Below are positions 53,575-61,318 of a stretch of DNA of 64,000 bases, piece by piece. The notes under the pieces are model-generated. The model was not told the DNA's origin. It saw only the letters and a program-made list of their open reading frames with translations, and searched no databases. Where the stretch lies: positions 930,001-994,000 of the forward strand of contig CBDDLR010000002.1 in NCBI GenBank assembly GCA_965230765.1, written 5' to 3'. The stretch is from Sunxiuqinia sp965230765. Lineage in GTDB: Bacteria; Bacteroidota; Bacteroidia; Bacteroidales; Prolixibacteraceae. The translations under genes and the position numbers were made by a program. The first letter of the stretch is position 1. Every line of letters begins with the position of its first letter.

Positions 53575-54354
53575 ATGCCTTATGTGATTTACGACAATAG
53601 TTTTGAAGGTTTTTTAACAGCGGTATTCGAATGTTATGCACAAAAAATCACGCCCATTGACATCTGCAGGGAACGGGATTTCCAGGAAGTGTTGTTTGCT
53701 GAAAAAATGACTATTGTAAGCGATGAAAAGAAATCGGACAGGGTGTGGAAAGCCTTGCAAAAGAAACTGCACAAGCGGAACAAAGAGCTTCCGTTTATGG
53801 CCTTTTTGTCTGAAGATGACGGCATTGAAATGAAGCTCTACCGTTTTATCAGTCGGGTGTTTAAAAGTGAATACAGCATAGAAACCGATTTTGGCGACCG
53901 GGATGTGCTGGACTTAAAAAAAGTGGAGCGCCAGGTAATGCGTGAAGCCATGCGCATGCTTCAGTTTGTGCGCTTTCAGAAAACCAAAGACGACATTTAT
54001 TTCTCTGCCATTGAACCTCGATACAATGTTCTTCCATTCACCATCAAACATTTCAAAGATCGTTTTGCCGATCAGCATTGGCTGGTATACGATTTAAAGA
54101 GAGACTATGGTTTTTACTACAACCTTAAAGAAACGCAGGAGGTAGTTTTAAGCGACAAAGAATTTTCTGAATCAAACGGAAAACTAAATAGCAACATTTT
54201 GGAAGAAAGCGAAACAACCTACCAGGTATTGTGGAAAGACTATTTTGACCACATTAATATTAAAGAACGGAAAAACTTAAAACTACAACGACAACACATG
54301 CCCCAACGCTTCTGGAAGTTTTTGCCGGAGAAAGCAATCGACATTAGTCAGTAG
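53575..54354 (+). CDS. Partner protein of the radical SAM gene (TIGR03915/DUF4130-like)
   Basis: 259 residues. Typical start YVIYDNSFEGFLTAVFECY and a C-terminal DFDHINIKERKNLKLQRQHMPQRFWKFLPEK block (residues shown in part), both characteristic of the DUF4130 family. It has no known catalytic motif visible to me. Encoded 12 nt after the radical SAM gene, as in the conserved two-gene DNA-metabolism pair. In other genomes the domain can be fused to uracil-DNA glycosylase, which supports a base-repair role. Confidence 0.82.
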   Translation: MPYVIYDNSFEGFLTAVFECYAQKITPIDICRERDFQEVLFAEKMTIVSDEKKSDRVWKALQKKLHKRNKELPFMAFLSEDDGIEMKLYRFISRVFKSEYSIETDFGDRDVLDLKKVERQVMREAMRMLQFVRFQKTKDDIYFSAIEPRYNVLPFTIKHFKDRFADQHWLVYDLKRDYGFYYNLKETQEVVLSDKEFSESNGKLNSNILEESETTYQVLWKDYFDHINIKERKNLKLQRQHMPQRFWKFLPEKAIDISQ

Positions 54355-54424
54355 CCCTACTTTCTAAACTGTATTCATACCTCACTAACAGCTATTTATT
54401 GAAAAAGGGTGGAAATTAGTCATC

Positions 54425-54529
54425 GAACATTGAAAATAGATAATTGGACATTGATAATTGGACATTGATAATTGGACATTGAACATTGAACATTGAACAT
54501 TGGACATTGAACATTGGACATTGGTTATT
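54425..54529. repeat. Heptamer tandem array (GAACATT/GGACATT type)
   Basis: Fifteen consecutive 7-nt units in perfect phase: five GAACATT, five GGACATT, three GATAATT, one GAAAATA and one GGTTATT. There is no length change between units, only base changes, so it differs from a typical slippage-generated microsatellite with a single motif. Confidence 0.8.
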
Positions 54530-54553
54530 AGGGTTTCTGGAGATAGTGGTCAA

Positions 54554-54595
54554 CTGTCGGTTATCGGTTATCGGTTATCGGTTGTCGATAGGTCT
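54554..54595. repeat. Second heptamer array (TTATCGG type)
   Basis: CTGTCGG, three TTATCGG, TTGTCGA, then TAGGTCT, again in 7-nt phase, 24 nt after the first array and with an unrelated unit. Confidence 0.7.
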
Positions 54596-54624
54596 GAAAA
54601 TCTAGTAATCTGAATATCCAAAGA

Positions 54625-54724
54625 ATTTTGTTAACTTTCACCAACTAATTTCAAACAAATGCCCCAAAAGCAAAAACATATTTGAATACAAGTGATATTA
54701 TACACGTTAGCCACAAGCTTGAAA
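54625..54724. repeat. Shared leader sequence, copy 2
   Basis: Matches 48013-48102 in ordered blocks (TTTTGTTAACTT, TTTCAAACAAATGCCC, AAAAACATAT, AAGTG, TTATACA, GTTAGCCACAA, TTGAAAA), with one ~10-nt insertion here. It ends 26 nt before the TPR gene start. Confidence 0.55.
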
Positions 54725-54750
54725 AAACAAATAAATATTACGACACAAAA

Positions 54751-55431
54751 ATGAACTGGACAATAAAAAAAGCAATCCTTATTTTATCTATTATTTTATT
54801 TAGCATTTCTTTTGCTATTGGTCAAACAACACATACGATCTCAATTGATGACAGGAATGCTGCTATTGAACTTACAAGAAATGCGATTTTAGATATGAAT
54901 AGCAAAAATTATTCACAGGCCTTCAACAAATTAAGAAAATCAATCGAAATTGATTCTTTATTCAGGGACGCTTATTTACGGATTTATCAACTTTATACTT
55001 TAACTCGTGAAAATACTGAAGAATCTATTGAAACATTGAAAAAAGGCAAAAGGATCTTTGAAGAGGATGATGAACTGATTTTTTATTGCGGTGAGATTTA
55101 CAGATTAAATGCTAAAATGGATGAAGCTATTTATGAGTATTCAAAAGCAATAGATTATGCAAAAATTAATGGAGAAGATTTTTATCTCGTTCCATACTAT
55201 TATCTGAACAGAGGGAATCTATTTCTAGCTTCTGAAAAACTTGAATCAGCAATTCATGATTATAATTATTTATTAAAGCTTGATTCTTCTTCAGCCAGTG
55301 GATTAACAAACAGGGGTATTACATATTTTAAGCTAGGAGAAAAAGATAAAGCATGCAAAGATTGGAACATGGCAATTAAAATTGGCTCTAAAAAAGCGAA
55401 TGAATATTATCGAAAACATTGTACAGACTAA
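54751..55431 (+). CDS. Secreted TPR-repeat protein
   Basis: 226 residues from ATG 54751, chosen because it gives a signal peptide (KKAILILSIILFSISFAIGQ); the frame is open 23 codons earlier inside the shared leader. At least four tetratricopeptide units can be seen (SQAFNKLRKSIEIDS, DEAIYEYSKAIDYA, ESAIHDYNYLLKLDSS, SGLTNRGITYFKLGEKDKACKDW). A protein-protein interaction role in the periplasm is likely; nothing more specific can be said. Neighbouring repeats suggest it may be an inserted unit. Confidence 0.75.
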   Translation: MNWTIKKAILILSIILFSISFAIGQTTHTISIDDRNAAIELTRNAILDMNSKNYSQAFNKLRKSIEIDSLFRDAYLRIYQLYTLTRENTEESIETLKKGKRIFEEDDELIFYCGEIYRLNAKMDEAIYEYSKAIDYAKINGEDFYLVPYYYLNRGNLFLASEKLESAIHDYNYLLKLDSSSASGLTNRGITYFKLGEKDKACKDWNMAIKIGSKKANEYYRKHCTD

Positions 55432-55511
55432 GCCAGCTAGCACCGATTACTGAACCAGCACCTCAAAACCCAAGCTGGCGTTAATCTAAGATTAGTGCCT
55501 AAAAATGCAGC

Positions 55512-55542
55512 AAAAAAAACGGACAACCTTTCGATTATCCGT
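55512..55542 (-). terminator. Terminator of the rpmB-rpmG-DUF4295 operon
   Basis: Read leftward, AACGGATAAT and GTTGTCCGTT form a stem with one mismatch, followed by eight T. It begins 24 nt after the DUF4295 stop codon. Confidence 0.8.
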
Positions 55543-55565
55543 TCCTCTATACAGAAATAATATCT

Positions 55566-55718
55566 TTACTTTTTAAAGTAGTCTTTAACCATTTCGTTAG
55601 GCACTACATCGTCCTGAAATGTATAAGCTCCGGTTTTGTCAGACTTGACCATTTTGATCACTTTTGCATAACCTTTACCGGCTCCTTTTTGCAATGATGC
55701 TACTGCTTTCTTTGCCAT
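55566..55718 (-). CDS. DUF4295 family small basic protein
   Basis: 50 residues: MAKKAVASLQKGAGKGY at the start and a DYFKK end. It is rich in lysine and matches the Bacteroidota-specific DUF4295 family, which regularly follows ribosomal protein L33. It lies 9 nt after rpmG and just before the terminator. Role unknown; its place suggests a ribosome-associated function. Confidence 0.85.
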   Translation of the reverse strand: MAKKAVASLQKGAGKGYAKVIKMVKSDKTGAYTFQDDVVPNEMVKDYFKK

Positions 55719-55727
55719 ATCTAAATA

Positions 55728-55910
55728 TTATTTAATTTCTCTGTGAACCGTTACTTTTTTCAAGTTTGGATTGTATTTTTTACGCTCCAAACGATCTGGG
55801 GTATTCTTCCTGTTCTTAGTAGTAATATACCTTGAAGTTCCAGGAACGTTTGTTTCCTTTTGCTCGGTACATTCTAAAATAACTTGGACCCTATTTCCTT
55901 TTTTAGCCAT
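55728..55910 (-). CDS. rpmG: 50S ribosomal protein L33
   Basis: 60 residues, normal L33 length: VQVILECTEQK, YITTKNRKNTPDRLERKKYNP and the basic C-terminus. It has one of the four cysteines of zinc-binding L33 forms, so this is a C-minus (zinc-free) type. Between rpmB (11 nt) and DUF4295 (9 nt). Confidence 0.95.
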   Translation of the reverse strand: MAKKGNRVQVILECTEQKETNVPGTSRYITTKNRKNTPDRLERKKYNPNLKKVTVHREIK

Positions 55911-55921
55911 TTTTTACGCTT

Positions 55922-56164
55922 TTAAATATTCGTTACGAATCCTTTTTCTTTAGCCTCCTTCAGGACAACGCTCAACCCTTTTTTATTGATTGTACGAATA
56001 CCTGCAGCAGAAACAGTCAATGAAATCCAACGGTCTTCCTCTGGAAGATAGAATTTCTTCTTGAACAAATTCGGCAAAAACTGACGCTTTGTTCTTCTTT
56101 TTGAGTGAGAAACATTATTTCCCACCATTAATTTCTTACCAGTAACTTGACAAACTCTTGACAT
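55922..56164 (-). CDS. rpmB: 50S ribosomal protein L28
   Basis: 80 residues: SRVCQVTGKKLMVGNNVSHSKRRTKRQFLPNL followed by the WISLTVSAAGIRTINKKGL segment (two separate blocks of the usual L28 sequence). First gene of the three-gene ribosomal unit. The 236-nt spacer upstream is shared with the divergent peroxiredoxin gene. Confidence 0.96.
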   Translation of the reverse strand: MSRVCQVTGKKLMVGNNVSHSKRRTKRQFLPNLFKKKFYLPEEDRWISLTVSAAGIRTINKKGLSVVLKEAKEKGFVTNI

Positions 56165-56400
56165 TGTCTAATATTTTTTATTCAGAATCACACGTTTTTC
56201 AAAACAGTTCGCAAAATAAGCACTTATTTTTCAATTTATCAAGCACTGCCGGAAGTTTTTTCTTTAGATTTCAACAACTTATTGTTGAAATAATCGTAGA
56301 TCATTTACCAACAGACAAATTTAGCAAATACCCTTGAACAAGTTATTCTTTTTCAAGTTATAAGAATTGAATTCTAATCTCATCCTTAAAAACCAAAATA

Positions 56401-57045
56401 ATGGAAGAACAAATTAATCAAATGCCAAGAATTGGCGACATTGCACCTGATTTTGAAGCCAATACCACCTACGGTCTCCTAAAGTTTTCTGAATTTAATA
56501 AAGGCAGTTGGGTAATCCTGTTTTCACACCCGGCCGACTTTACACCTGTTTGCACCACGGAAATGAGTGGTTTTGCCACCCGCAGCGAAGAATTTAAAGC
56601 CCTGAACACCAAACTCATTGGATTAAGTATTGACAGCATCCACGCGCATGTAGCCTGGGTAAACAATGTAAAAAAGAACACCGGGGTTTTATTCAACTTC
56701 CCGATTATTGCCGACATTGACATGAAGGTTTCCAAGCTTTACGGAATGCTTCAACCCAACGAAAGCGAAACGGCAGCTGTACGTGCTGTTTTTATTATTG
56801 ACCCGACTGGAAAAGTTCGCTTGATCATGTATTATCCACTTAACGTAGGTAGGAACATGGATGAAATAGTCCGTGCACTAACTGCACTTCAAACTTCTGA
56901 CAAACACAGCGTTGCGCTTCCACTAAACTGGGTGCCAGGAGAAAAAGTGATAGTGCCTCCGCCTAAAACGGTTGAAGCCATGGAGGAACGTGAAAAGTCG
57001 GATTATGAGATGATTGATTTTTATTTAGCCAAAAAAGATTTATAG
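56401..57045 (+). CDS. Peroxiredoxin, Prx6-type (1-Cys)
   Basis: 214 residues. The peroxidatic Cys lies in HPADFTPVCTTE (about residue 51), with the conserved Thr and Pro. The C-terminal extension (LPLNWVPGEKVIVPPPKT) is typical of the Prx6 subfamily. No resolving Cys is visible, as the chain has a single cysteine in that motif. It reduces hydrogen peroxide and organic hydroperoxides in the cytoplasm. Confidence 0.93.
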   Translation: MEEQINQMPRIGDIAPDFEANTTYGLLKFSEFNKGSWVILFSHPADFTPVCTTEMSGFATRSEEFKALNTKLIGLSIDSIHAHVAWVNNVKKNTGVLFNFPIIADIDMKVSKLYGMLQPNESETAAVRAVFIIDPTGKVRLIMYYPLNVGRNMDEIVRALTALQTSDKHSVALPLNWVPGEKVIVPPPKTVEAMEEREKSDYEMIDFYLAKKDL

Positions 57046-57140
57046 GGTGGAACTATTTTTGTTAGCAGGAGGTGGAATTCGTTTTCGCTTCCTGTTTCTT
57101 TTTGTTAAAAAGTGGTTATTTTAGTATCAAAATCTATTGA

Positions 57141-57962
57141 GTGAATACAGGCCGAACAAAATATTACCCTACCGTACTTGGTGCTGCCCATTTGGTTATT
57201 CTGTACATTTTTATTCAAACCATTGTGGACTTTCCATTGGCAATTTGGGATTATTACCATGGAACCGAGTATTTGTACAACCCAGTTAAAAAGGTTATTC
57301 TTGGCGTTGGCTCAATTCTCTTCATTCTATATTTTGCTTACCGAAAAGCCAAAACAAGCATTAAAAACCTGTTCCCGGCAAAGTGGTTCAACCCACTCAT
57401 TTTTATTCCGGTCATTCTATTTATTTGGTCAGCGCATATTTACCTGGTAAAAATCAATATTGCTATCGACAAGGTATTCCCTCCCCCTGCCTGGTTTTGG
57501 GAACTATTTGATCAGGTTTTTGAAAGTGATTACGGCTTTTATGGTGCTTTTATGAAAGTGGTTATAGTAGCACCAATTATTGAAGAACTTATTTTCAGAG
57601 GGGTTATCATGCATGGCTTTATGCGAAACTACCCAAAAATCATCGCCATTTTTGTGTCGGCACTTTTGTTTGCGCTCTTTCATTTAAATCCGTGGCAATT
57701 CCCAGCCACCTTTTTATTGGGCTTACTACTCGGATGGGTGATGGTGATCACCCGTAATATTTTTGCATGCATTATTGGACATGCCATTAATAATGGAATG
57801 GTGTTACTTGAAATTAATTTCGCCAACCAAATAAGTGAATTTTCTATATATCTGGTAGAAGAAGAAGCATTGCTTAGACTGAGTTACCTGGTTGCGATCT
57901 TCAGCATTGTTGTTCTGGGCATATTTGCAGTATCTTCAAAAAAACAACCTTTAAAAACATAA
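57141..57962 (+). CDS. CPBP-family intramembrane metalloprotease
   Basis: 273 residues with about 8 transmembrane helices. The CPBP (CAAX protease/bacteriocin-processing) motifs are complete: IEELIFRGV (EExxxR), FALFHLN and GHAINNG. The start is a GTG codon; no in-frame ATG occurs before the second half. It is 6 nt upstream of the DUF456 gene, so both are probably co-transcribed. The substrate is unknown. Confidence 0.88.
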   Translation: MNTGRTKYYPTVLGAAHLVILYIFIQTIVDFPLAIWDYYHGTEYLYNPVKKVILGVGSILFILYFAYRKAKTSIKNLFPAKWFNPLIFIPVILFIWSAHIYLVKINIAIDKVFPPPAWFWELFDQVFESDYGFYGAFMKVVIVAPIIEELIFRGVIMHGFMRNYPKIIAIFVSALLFALFHLNPWQFPATFLLGLLLGWVMVITRNIFACIIGHAINNGMVLLEINFANQISEFSIYLVEEEALLRLSYLVAIFSIVVLGIFAVSSKKQPLKT

Positions 57963-57968
57963 AACACA

Positions 57969-58445
57969 ATGGATTACTTTCTAATTGGAGTAGGAATTTT
58001 ATTTATCATTTTAGGAATTGCCGGAGGTATCTTACCTGTTTTGCCAGGCCCACCATTAAGTTACGTGGGGCTTCTTTTCCTTCATTTTACAGAAAGATAT
58101 CAGTTTTCATCCAGGTTCCTGATCATTTGGGCTATTATTACTGTTGTGGTTTATGCGCTCGACTACATTATCCCCGCCTGGGGAACTAAAAAGTTTGGAG
58201 GCAGCAGAAGGGGTGTCTGGGGTAGTATCATTGGGTTGATACTGGGGCTTTTCTTTTTTCCTCCGCTTGGAATTATAGTAGGTCCGTTTGTAGGTGCTGT
58301 TGTCGGAGAGCTTTCCGGTGGGAAAGACCGTACAGCTGCCATTCGGGCTGGTTTTGGTTCATTTGTTGGCTTTTTGGTGGGTACGATGATGAAACTAATT
58401 GTATCCGGAATGATGGCCTGGTATTTCTTTGCAGAACTTATCTAA
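57969..58445 (+). CDS. DUF456 membrane protein
   Basis: 158 residues with four to five hydrophobic helices and the family motif GIAGGILPVLPGPPLSYVGLL near the N-terminus, plus a glycine-rich GIIVGPFVGAVVGEL segment. Function unknown. It follows the CPBP protease by 6 nt. Confidence 0.88.
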   Translation: MDYFLIGVGILFIILGIAGGILPVLPGPPLSYVGLLFLHFTERYQFSSRFLIIWAIITVVVYALDYIIPAWGTKKFGGSRRGVWGSIIGLILGLFFFPPLGIIVGPFVGAVVGELSGGKDRTAAIRAGFGSFVGFLVGTMMKLIVSGMMAWYFFAELI

Positions 58446-58573
58446 TTATTACAATCCATAACAATTTTAAACACGACAAACTACATTCAACACAAAAAAC
58501 GCATAAAAATTAACAAATTCAAACCAACAATTAGTATCTCAAAAAGAATCATCCTTATCAGGAAGTATTTTCC

Positions 58574-58581
58574 TATTTTTG
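58574..58581 (+). promoter_or_regulatory. -7 promoter element just before the 58589 gene
   Basis: TATTTTTG fits TAnnTTTG and lies only 7 nt before the start codon, implying a leaderless or near-leaderless message. No TTTG -33 box is seen at the usual distance. Confidence 0.4.
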
Positions 58582-58588
58582 CTAATCT

Positions 58589-59116
58589 ATGAGTGTTAAA
58601 ACCAAGCTGGCTGACTGGCTGATCAAAAAAAAGTTACAAAGCAGAAATCGTCAGGGTTGTGTTTGCAGCCTGAACAATGCTAAATCTGCTGGTATTTTAT
58701 GGTTGTGCGATGACCAGGTTGCCTACAAAGCCCTTGCATCAATACTCAAAGAAATGAACATTAGCACCAAGGGGTTTTGTTTTTCGGAACAACCTATTTC
58801 GATTAAAGGCGAATCGGTTTTCAGCAAACAAGATTTTAACTGGTTAGGATTACCGAAGTCAGAACAGGCAAATGAGTTCGTTGACACCAAATTTGATTTG
58901 CTAATTGATATCAGCATGGCGGAATCGAAAGAAGCACAGGCAATCCGGGCACTATCAATGGCAAAATTTAAAGCTGGCTGGTCTCAGGCAAAACCCAGCT
59001 ACTTTGATCTTCAGATCGATGTTAGCAAACGACAGGAACCCAGTTTTCTGGCAGAACAAATCGTTCACTACCTAAATGGGTTGAGCGATAAAAAATTGAC
59101 AATCAACAATAACTGA
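58589..59116 (+). CDS. Conserved hypothetical protein (DUF6913-like)
   Basis: 175 residues, soluble, no catalytic motif recognised. The pattern NAKSAGILWLCDDQVAYKAL, FDLLIDISM and KAGW resembles the small Bacteroidota family often found directly before dapA, as here (17-nt gap). The FDLLIDIS strand and general layout suggest an alpha/beta nucleotide-binding-like fold, but this is a guess. Confidence 0.65.
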   Translation: MSVKTKLADWLIKKKLQSRNRQGCVCSLNNAKSAGILWLCDDQVAYKALASILKEMNISTKGFCFSEQPISIKGESVFSKQDFNWLGLPKSEQANEFVDTKFDLLIDISMAESKEAQAIRALSMAKFKAGWSQAKPSYFDLQIDVSKRQEPSFLAEQIVHYLNGLSDKKLTINNN

Positions 59117-59133
59117 CAAATACATAAATAGAG

Positions 59134-60015
59134 ATGACACACCCGTTTAAAGGAGCCGGGGTTGCACTAGTAACTCCGTTTAACGAAGATTTTTCGATTG
59201 ATTTCGATGCACTTGAAAACCTGGTTGAAGACCAGATAAGTAACGGCATGGATTACCTTGTTGCATTGGGTACAACTGCCGAAACCCCTACCCTTTCTGC
59301 CAATGAGCAAAAGGAAGTGGTTAAATGCATAAAATCGAAGATCAACAAACGGGTTCCGCTGGTCGTTGGCATGGGCGGAAATAATCCTTACAAAGTTATT
59401 CAGAACATTGAAAGCACAGACTTTACGGATGTTGACGGGATTTTATCAGTCACGCCATATTACAACCGTCCTGCTCAAAAAGGTTTGGTCGAACATTTTA
59501 AGCTTGTGTGTGCTGCAAGCCCTGTTCCGGTTATATTATATAATGTGCCATCAAGAACGGGGGTTAACATGCTTTCTGAAACTTCAGTAGAAATTGCAAA
59601 ATCATGCCCAAACGCAATTGCAATTAAAGAAGCTTCTGGTGAATCATCACAAGTTGCCAAAATGGCCAAACATGGCCCAGATCATTTCGCTGTCATTTCG
59701 GGTGATGACGTTTTGGCTCTCCCAATCATTGCAGTTGGTGGGATTGGGGTTATTTCGGTTGTTGCAAATGTGCTACCAGGGACACTCAGCAAACTAATCC
59801 ATCATGCCAACGATGGGCAGTTTGCCGAAGCAAGAGAAATCCACTGGCAATTGGTTGATTTTCTCAAATTGCTTTTTAAAGAAGGAAACCCTGCCGGGGT
59901 AAAAGCAGCCATGGAAATTGCGGGAAAAGCAAAAAAAGCAACCCGCTTACCTGTTATTTCTGCCAGCCCTTCACTCTACAAAGAAATTGAAGCAGAGTTG
60001 AAACAATTTTTATAA
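59134..60015 (+). CDS. dapA: 4-hydroxy-tetrahydrodipicolinate synthase
   Basis: 293 residues. First committed step of lysine/diaminopimelate synthesis from pyruvate and aspartate semialdehyde. Motifs: GVALVTPFN, ALGTTAETPTLS, GNNPYK, PYYNRPAQKGLVEHF, LYNVPSRTGVNM with the catalytic Tyr, and AIKEASG with the Schiff-base Lys. GTTAET replaces the common GTTGES and is usual in Bacteroidota. Confidence 0.95.
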   Translation: MTHPFKGAGVALVTPFNEDFSIDFDALENLVEDQISNGMDYLVALGTTAETPTLSANEQKEVVKCIKSKINKRVPLVVGMGGNNPYKVIQNIESTDFTDVDGILSVTPYYNRPAQKGLVEHFKLVCAASPVPVILYNVPSRTGVNMLSETSVEIAKSCPNAIAIKEASGESSQVAKMAKHGPDHFAVISGDDVLALPIIAVGGIGVISVVANVLPGTLSKLIHHANDGQFAEAREIHWQLVDFLKLLFKEGNPAGVKAAMEIAGKAKKATRLPVISASPSLYKEIEAELKQFL

Positions 60016-60038
60016 TAAACTACATTCAATATAAAATG

Positions 60039-60070
60039 AAGAGATATGCCAGTTTGCATGTCTCTTTTTT
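60039..60070 (+). terminator. Terminator downstream of dapA
   Basis: AAGAGATATGC (60039-60049) pairs with GCATGTCTCTT (60056-60066), one G-T pair, followed by T residues. It lies 24 nt after the dapA stop. Confidence 0.8.
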
Positions 60071-60095
60071 TGTTTCAAAATAGCTTTAAAAAATC

Positions 60096-60116
60096 TTACT
60101 TTGCGAAACAAAGTAA
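60096..60116. promoter_or_regulatory. Perfect inverted repeat upstream of nspC
   Basis: TTACTTTG, the spacer CGAAA, then CAAAGTAA: an 8-bp perfect inverted repeat ending 9 nt before the nspC start. Its left arm overlaps a near-match to a -7 promoter box, so it could be an operator; a short leader hairpin is the alternative. Confidence 0.45.
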
Positions 60117-60125
60117 TATTCATTG

Positions 60126-61268
60126 ATGAACGAATTTGAAAAGATACCTTCTCCTTGTTTTGTGCTTGAAGAAAATTTATTGCGCAAAAACCTGAGCATT
60201 ATTAAAACTGTATCTATAAAATCAGGTGCAGAAATAATATTAGCGTTTAAGGGGTTTGCCATGTGGGGTGCATTTCCAATTGTCAGGGAATATGTCAAAG
60301 GGGCAACAGCCAGTTCGTTAAATGAAGCAAAACTTTGTGTGGAAGAAATGAAAAGCCTTGCACACACCTATGCGCCGGTTTATGATCCGCAAGAGTTTGA
60401 TGAAATTATGGACAGTTCAAGCCACATTACCTTTAACTCATTAAGTCAATACAAGCAGTTCCATCAACAGACAAAAACCCACAAGAATGTGATTTCATGC
60501 GGCCTTCGCATAAATCCCGAATTTTCAGAAGTGGAAACTGAAATGTACAATCCGTGCGCCCCTGGAACACGATTGGGAATTGTAGCAGAACAGCTTGGTG
60601 ACAAACTACCGGATGGAATTGAAGGATTGCATTTTCATACGTTGTGCGAATCGGATGCTGCCGATCTGGAGAAAACATTGAATGCAGTAGTCGAAAACTT
60701 CGGAAAATTCTTTGATCAAATAAAATGGATCAACATGGGTGGAGGCCATTTAATGACCCGAAAAAACTATGAAGTTGACAGGCTTATCGATATTATTAAA
60801 AACTTCAAAAAGAACTTTCCCCATATCCATGTTATTCTTGAACCAGGAAGTGCATTTGCCTGGGAAACCGGATTTCTTAAAGCCACGGTGCTGGATATTG
60901 TAGAAAGCAAAGGCATAAAAACAGCGATGCTGAATGTTTCATTTGCAGCACACATGCCCGACTGCCTTGAAATGCCCTACCAACCAAAAATTAGAGGTGG
61001 CAGCTCCGAACCTGAAGCCAGTAAACCAACATTTAGAATGGGAGGAAACTCTTGCCTTGCAGGTGATTTTTACGGAAACTGGTCTTTTGACAACGAACTG
61101 AAAGTTGGAGACATCATTATTTTGGAAGATATGATTCATTATACCATGGTGAAAACAAACTTCTTCAACGGTGTTAAACATCCTTCAATTGGAATGATTG
61201 ATAACAGAGGAAAGTTTAGATTATTGAGAGAATTTCGATATGAAGATTACAAGTCAAAACTAAGCTAA
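60126..61268 (+). CDS. nspC: Carboxynorspermidine decarboxylase
   Basis: 380 residues from ATG 60126; a TTG one codon earlier was rejected. PLP fold-III (alanine racemase-like) decarboxylase: the PLP lysine is in ILAFKGFAMW, with GLHFHTLCES, NMGGGHLMT, LEPGSAFAW and GNSCLAGDFYG. Matches NspC, which makes spermidine or norspermidine from the carboxylated precursor. The partner carboxyspermidine dehydrogenase is not in the window. Confidence 0.92.
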   Translation: MNEFEKIPSPCFVLEENLLRKNLSIIKTVSIKSGAEIILAFKGFAMWGAFPIVREYVKGATASSLNEAKLCVEEMKSLAHTYAPVYDPQEFDEIMDSSSHITFNSLSQYKQFHQQTKTHKNVISCGLRINPEFSEVETEMYNPCAPGTRLGIVAEQLGDKLPDGIEGLHFHTLCESDAADLEKTLNAVVENFGKFFDQIKWINMGGGHLMTRKNYEVDRLIDIIKNFKKNFPHIHVILEPGSAFAWETGFLKATVLDIVESKGIKTAMLNVSFAAHMPDCLEMPYQPKIRGGSSEPEASKPTFRMGGNSCLAGDFYGNWSFDNELKVGDIIILEDMIHYTMVKTNFFNGVKHPSIGMIDNRGKFRLLREFRYEDYKSKLS

Positions 61269-61269
61269 A

Positions 61270-61299
61270 AAAAAGAGAGACTAAAAAGCCTCTCCTTTT
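61270..61299. terminator. Terminator between convergent nspC and response-regulator genes
   Basis: AAAAGAGAG and CTCTCCTTTT form a stem with one bulged C around an A-rich loop, with A and T tracts outside. It could serve both strands. Confidence 0.55.
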
Positions 61300-61318
61300 C
61301 TATACATGTTTATATCAT

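Larger units (their letters stand above)
54355..54750. other. Repeat-rich intergenic stretch
   Basis: 396 bases with no gene. It holds the heptamer arrays at 54425-54529 and 54554-54595 and the shared leader at 54625-54724, each listed separately. Confidence 0.7.

Noticed and set aside
54425..54595. CRISPR-like array
   Set aside because: Units are only 7 nt, contiguous and degenerate, with no 20-40 nt spacers and no cas genes nearby.
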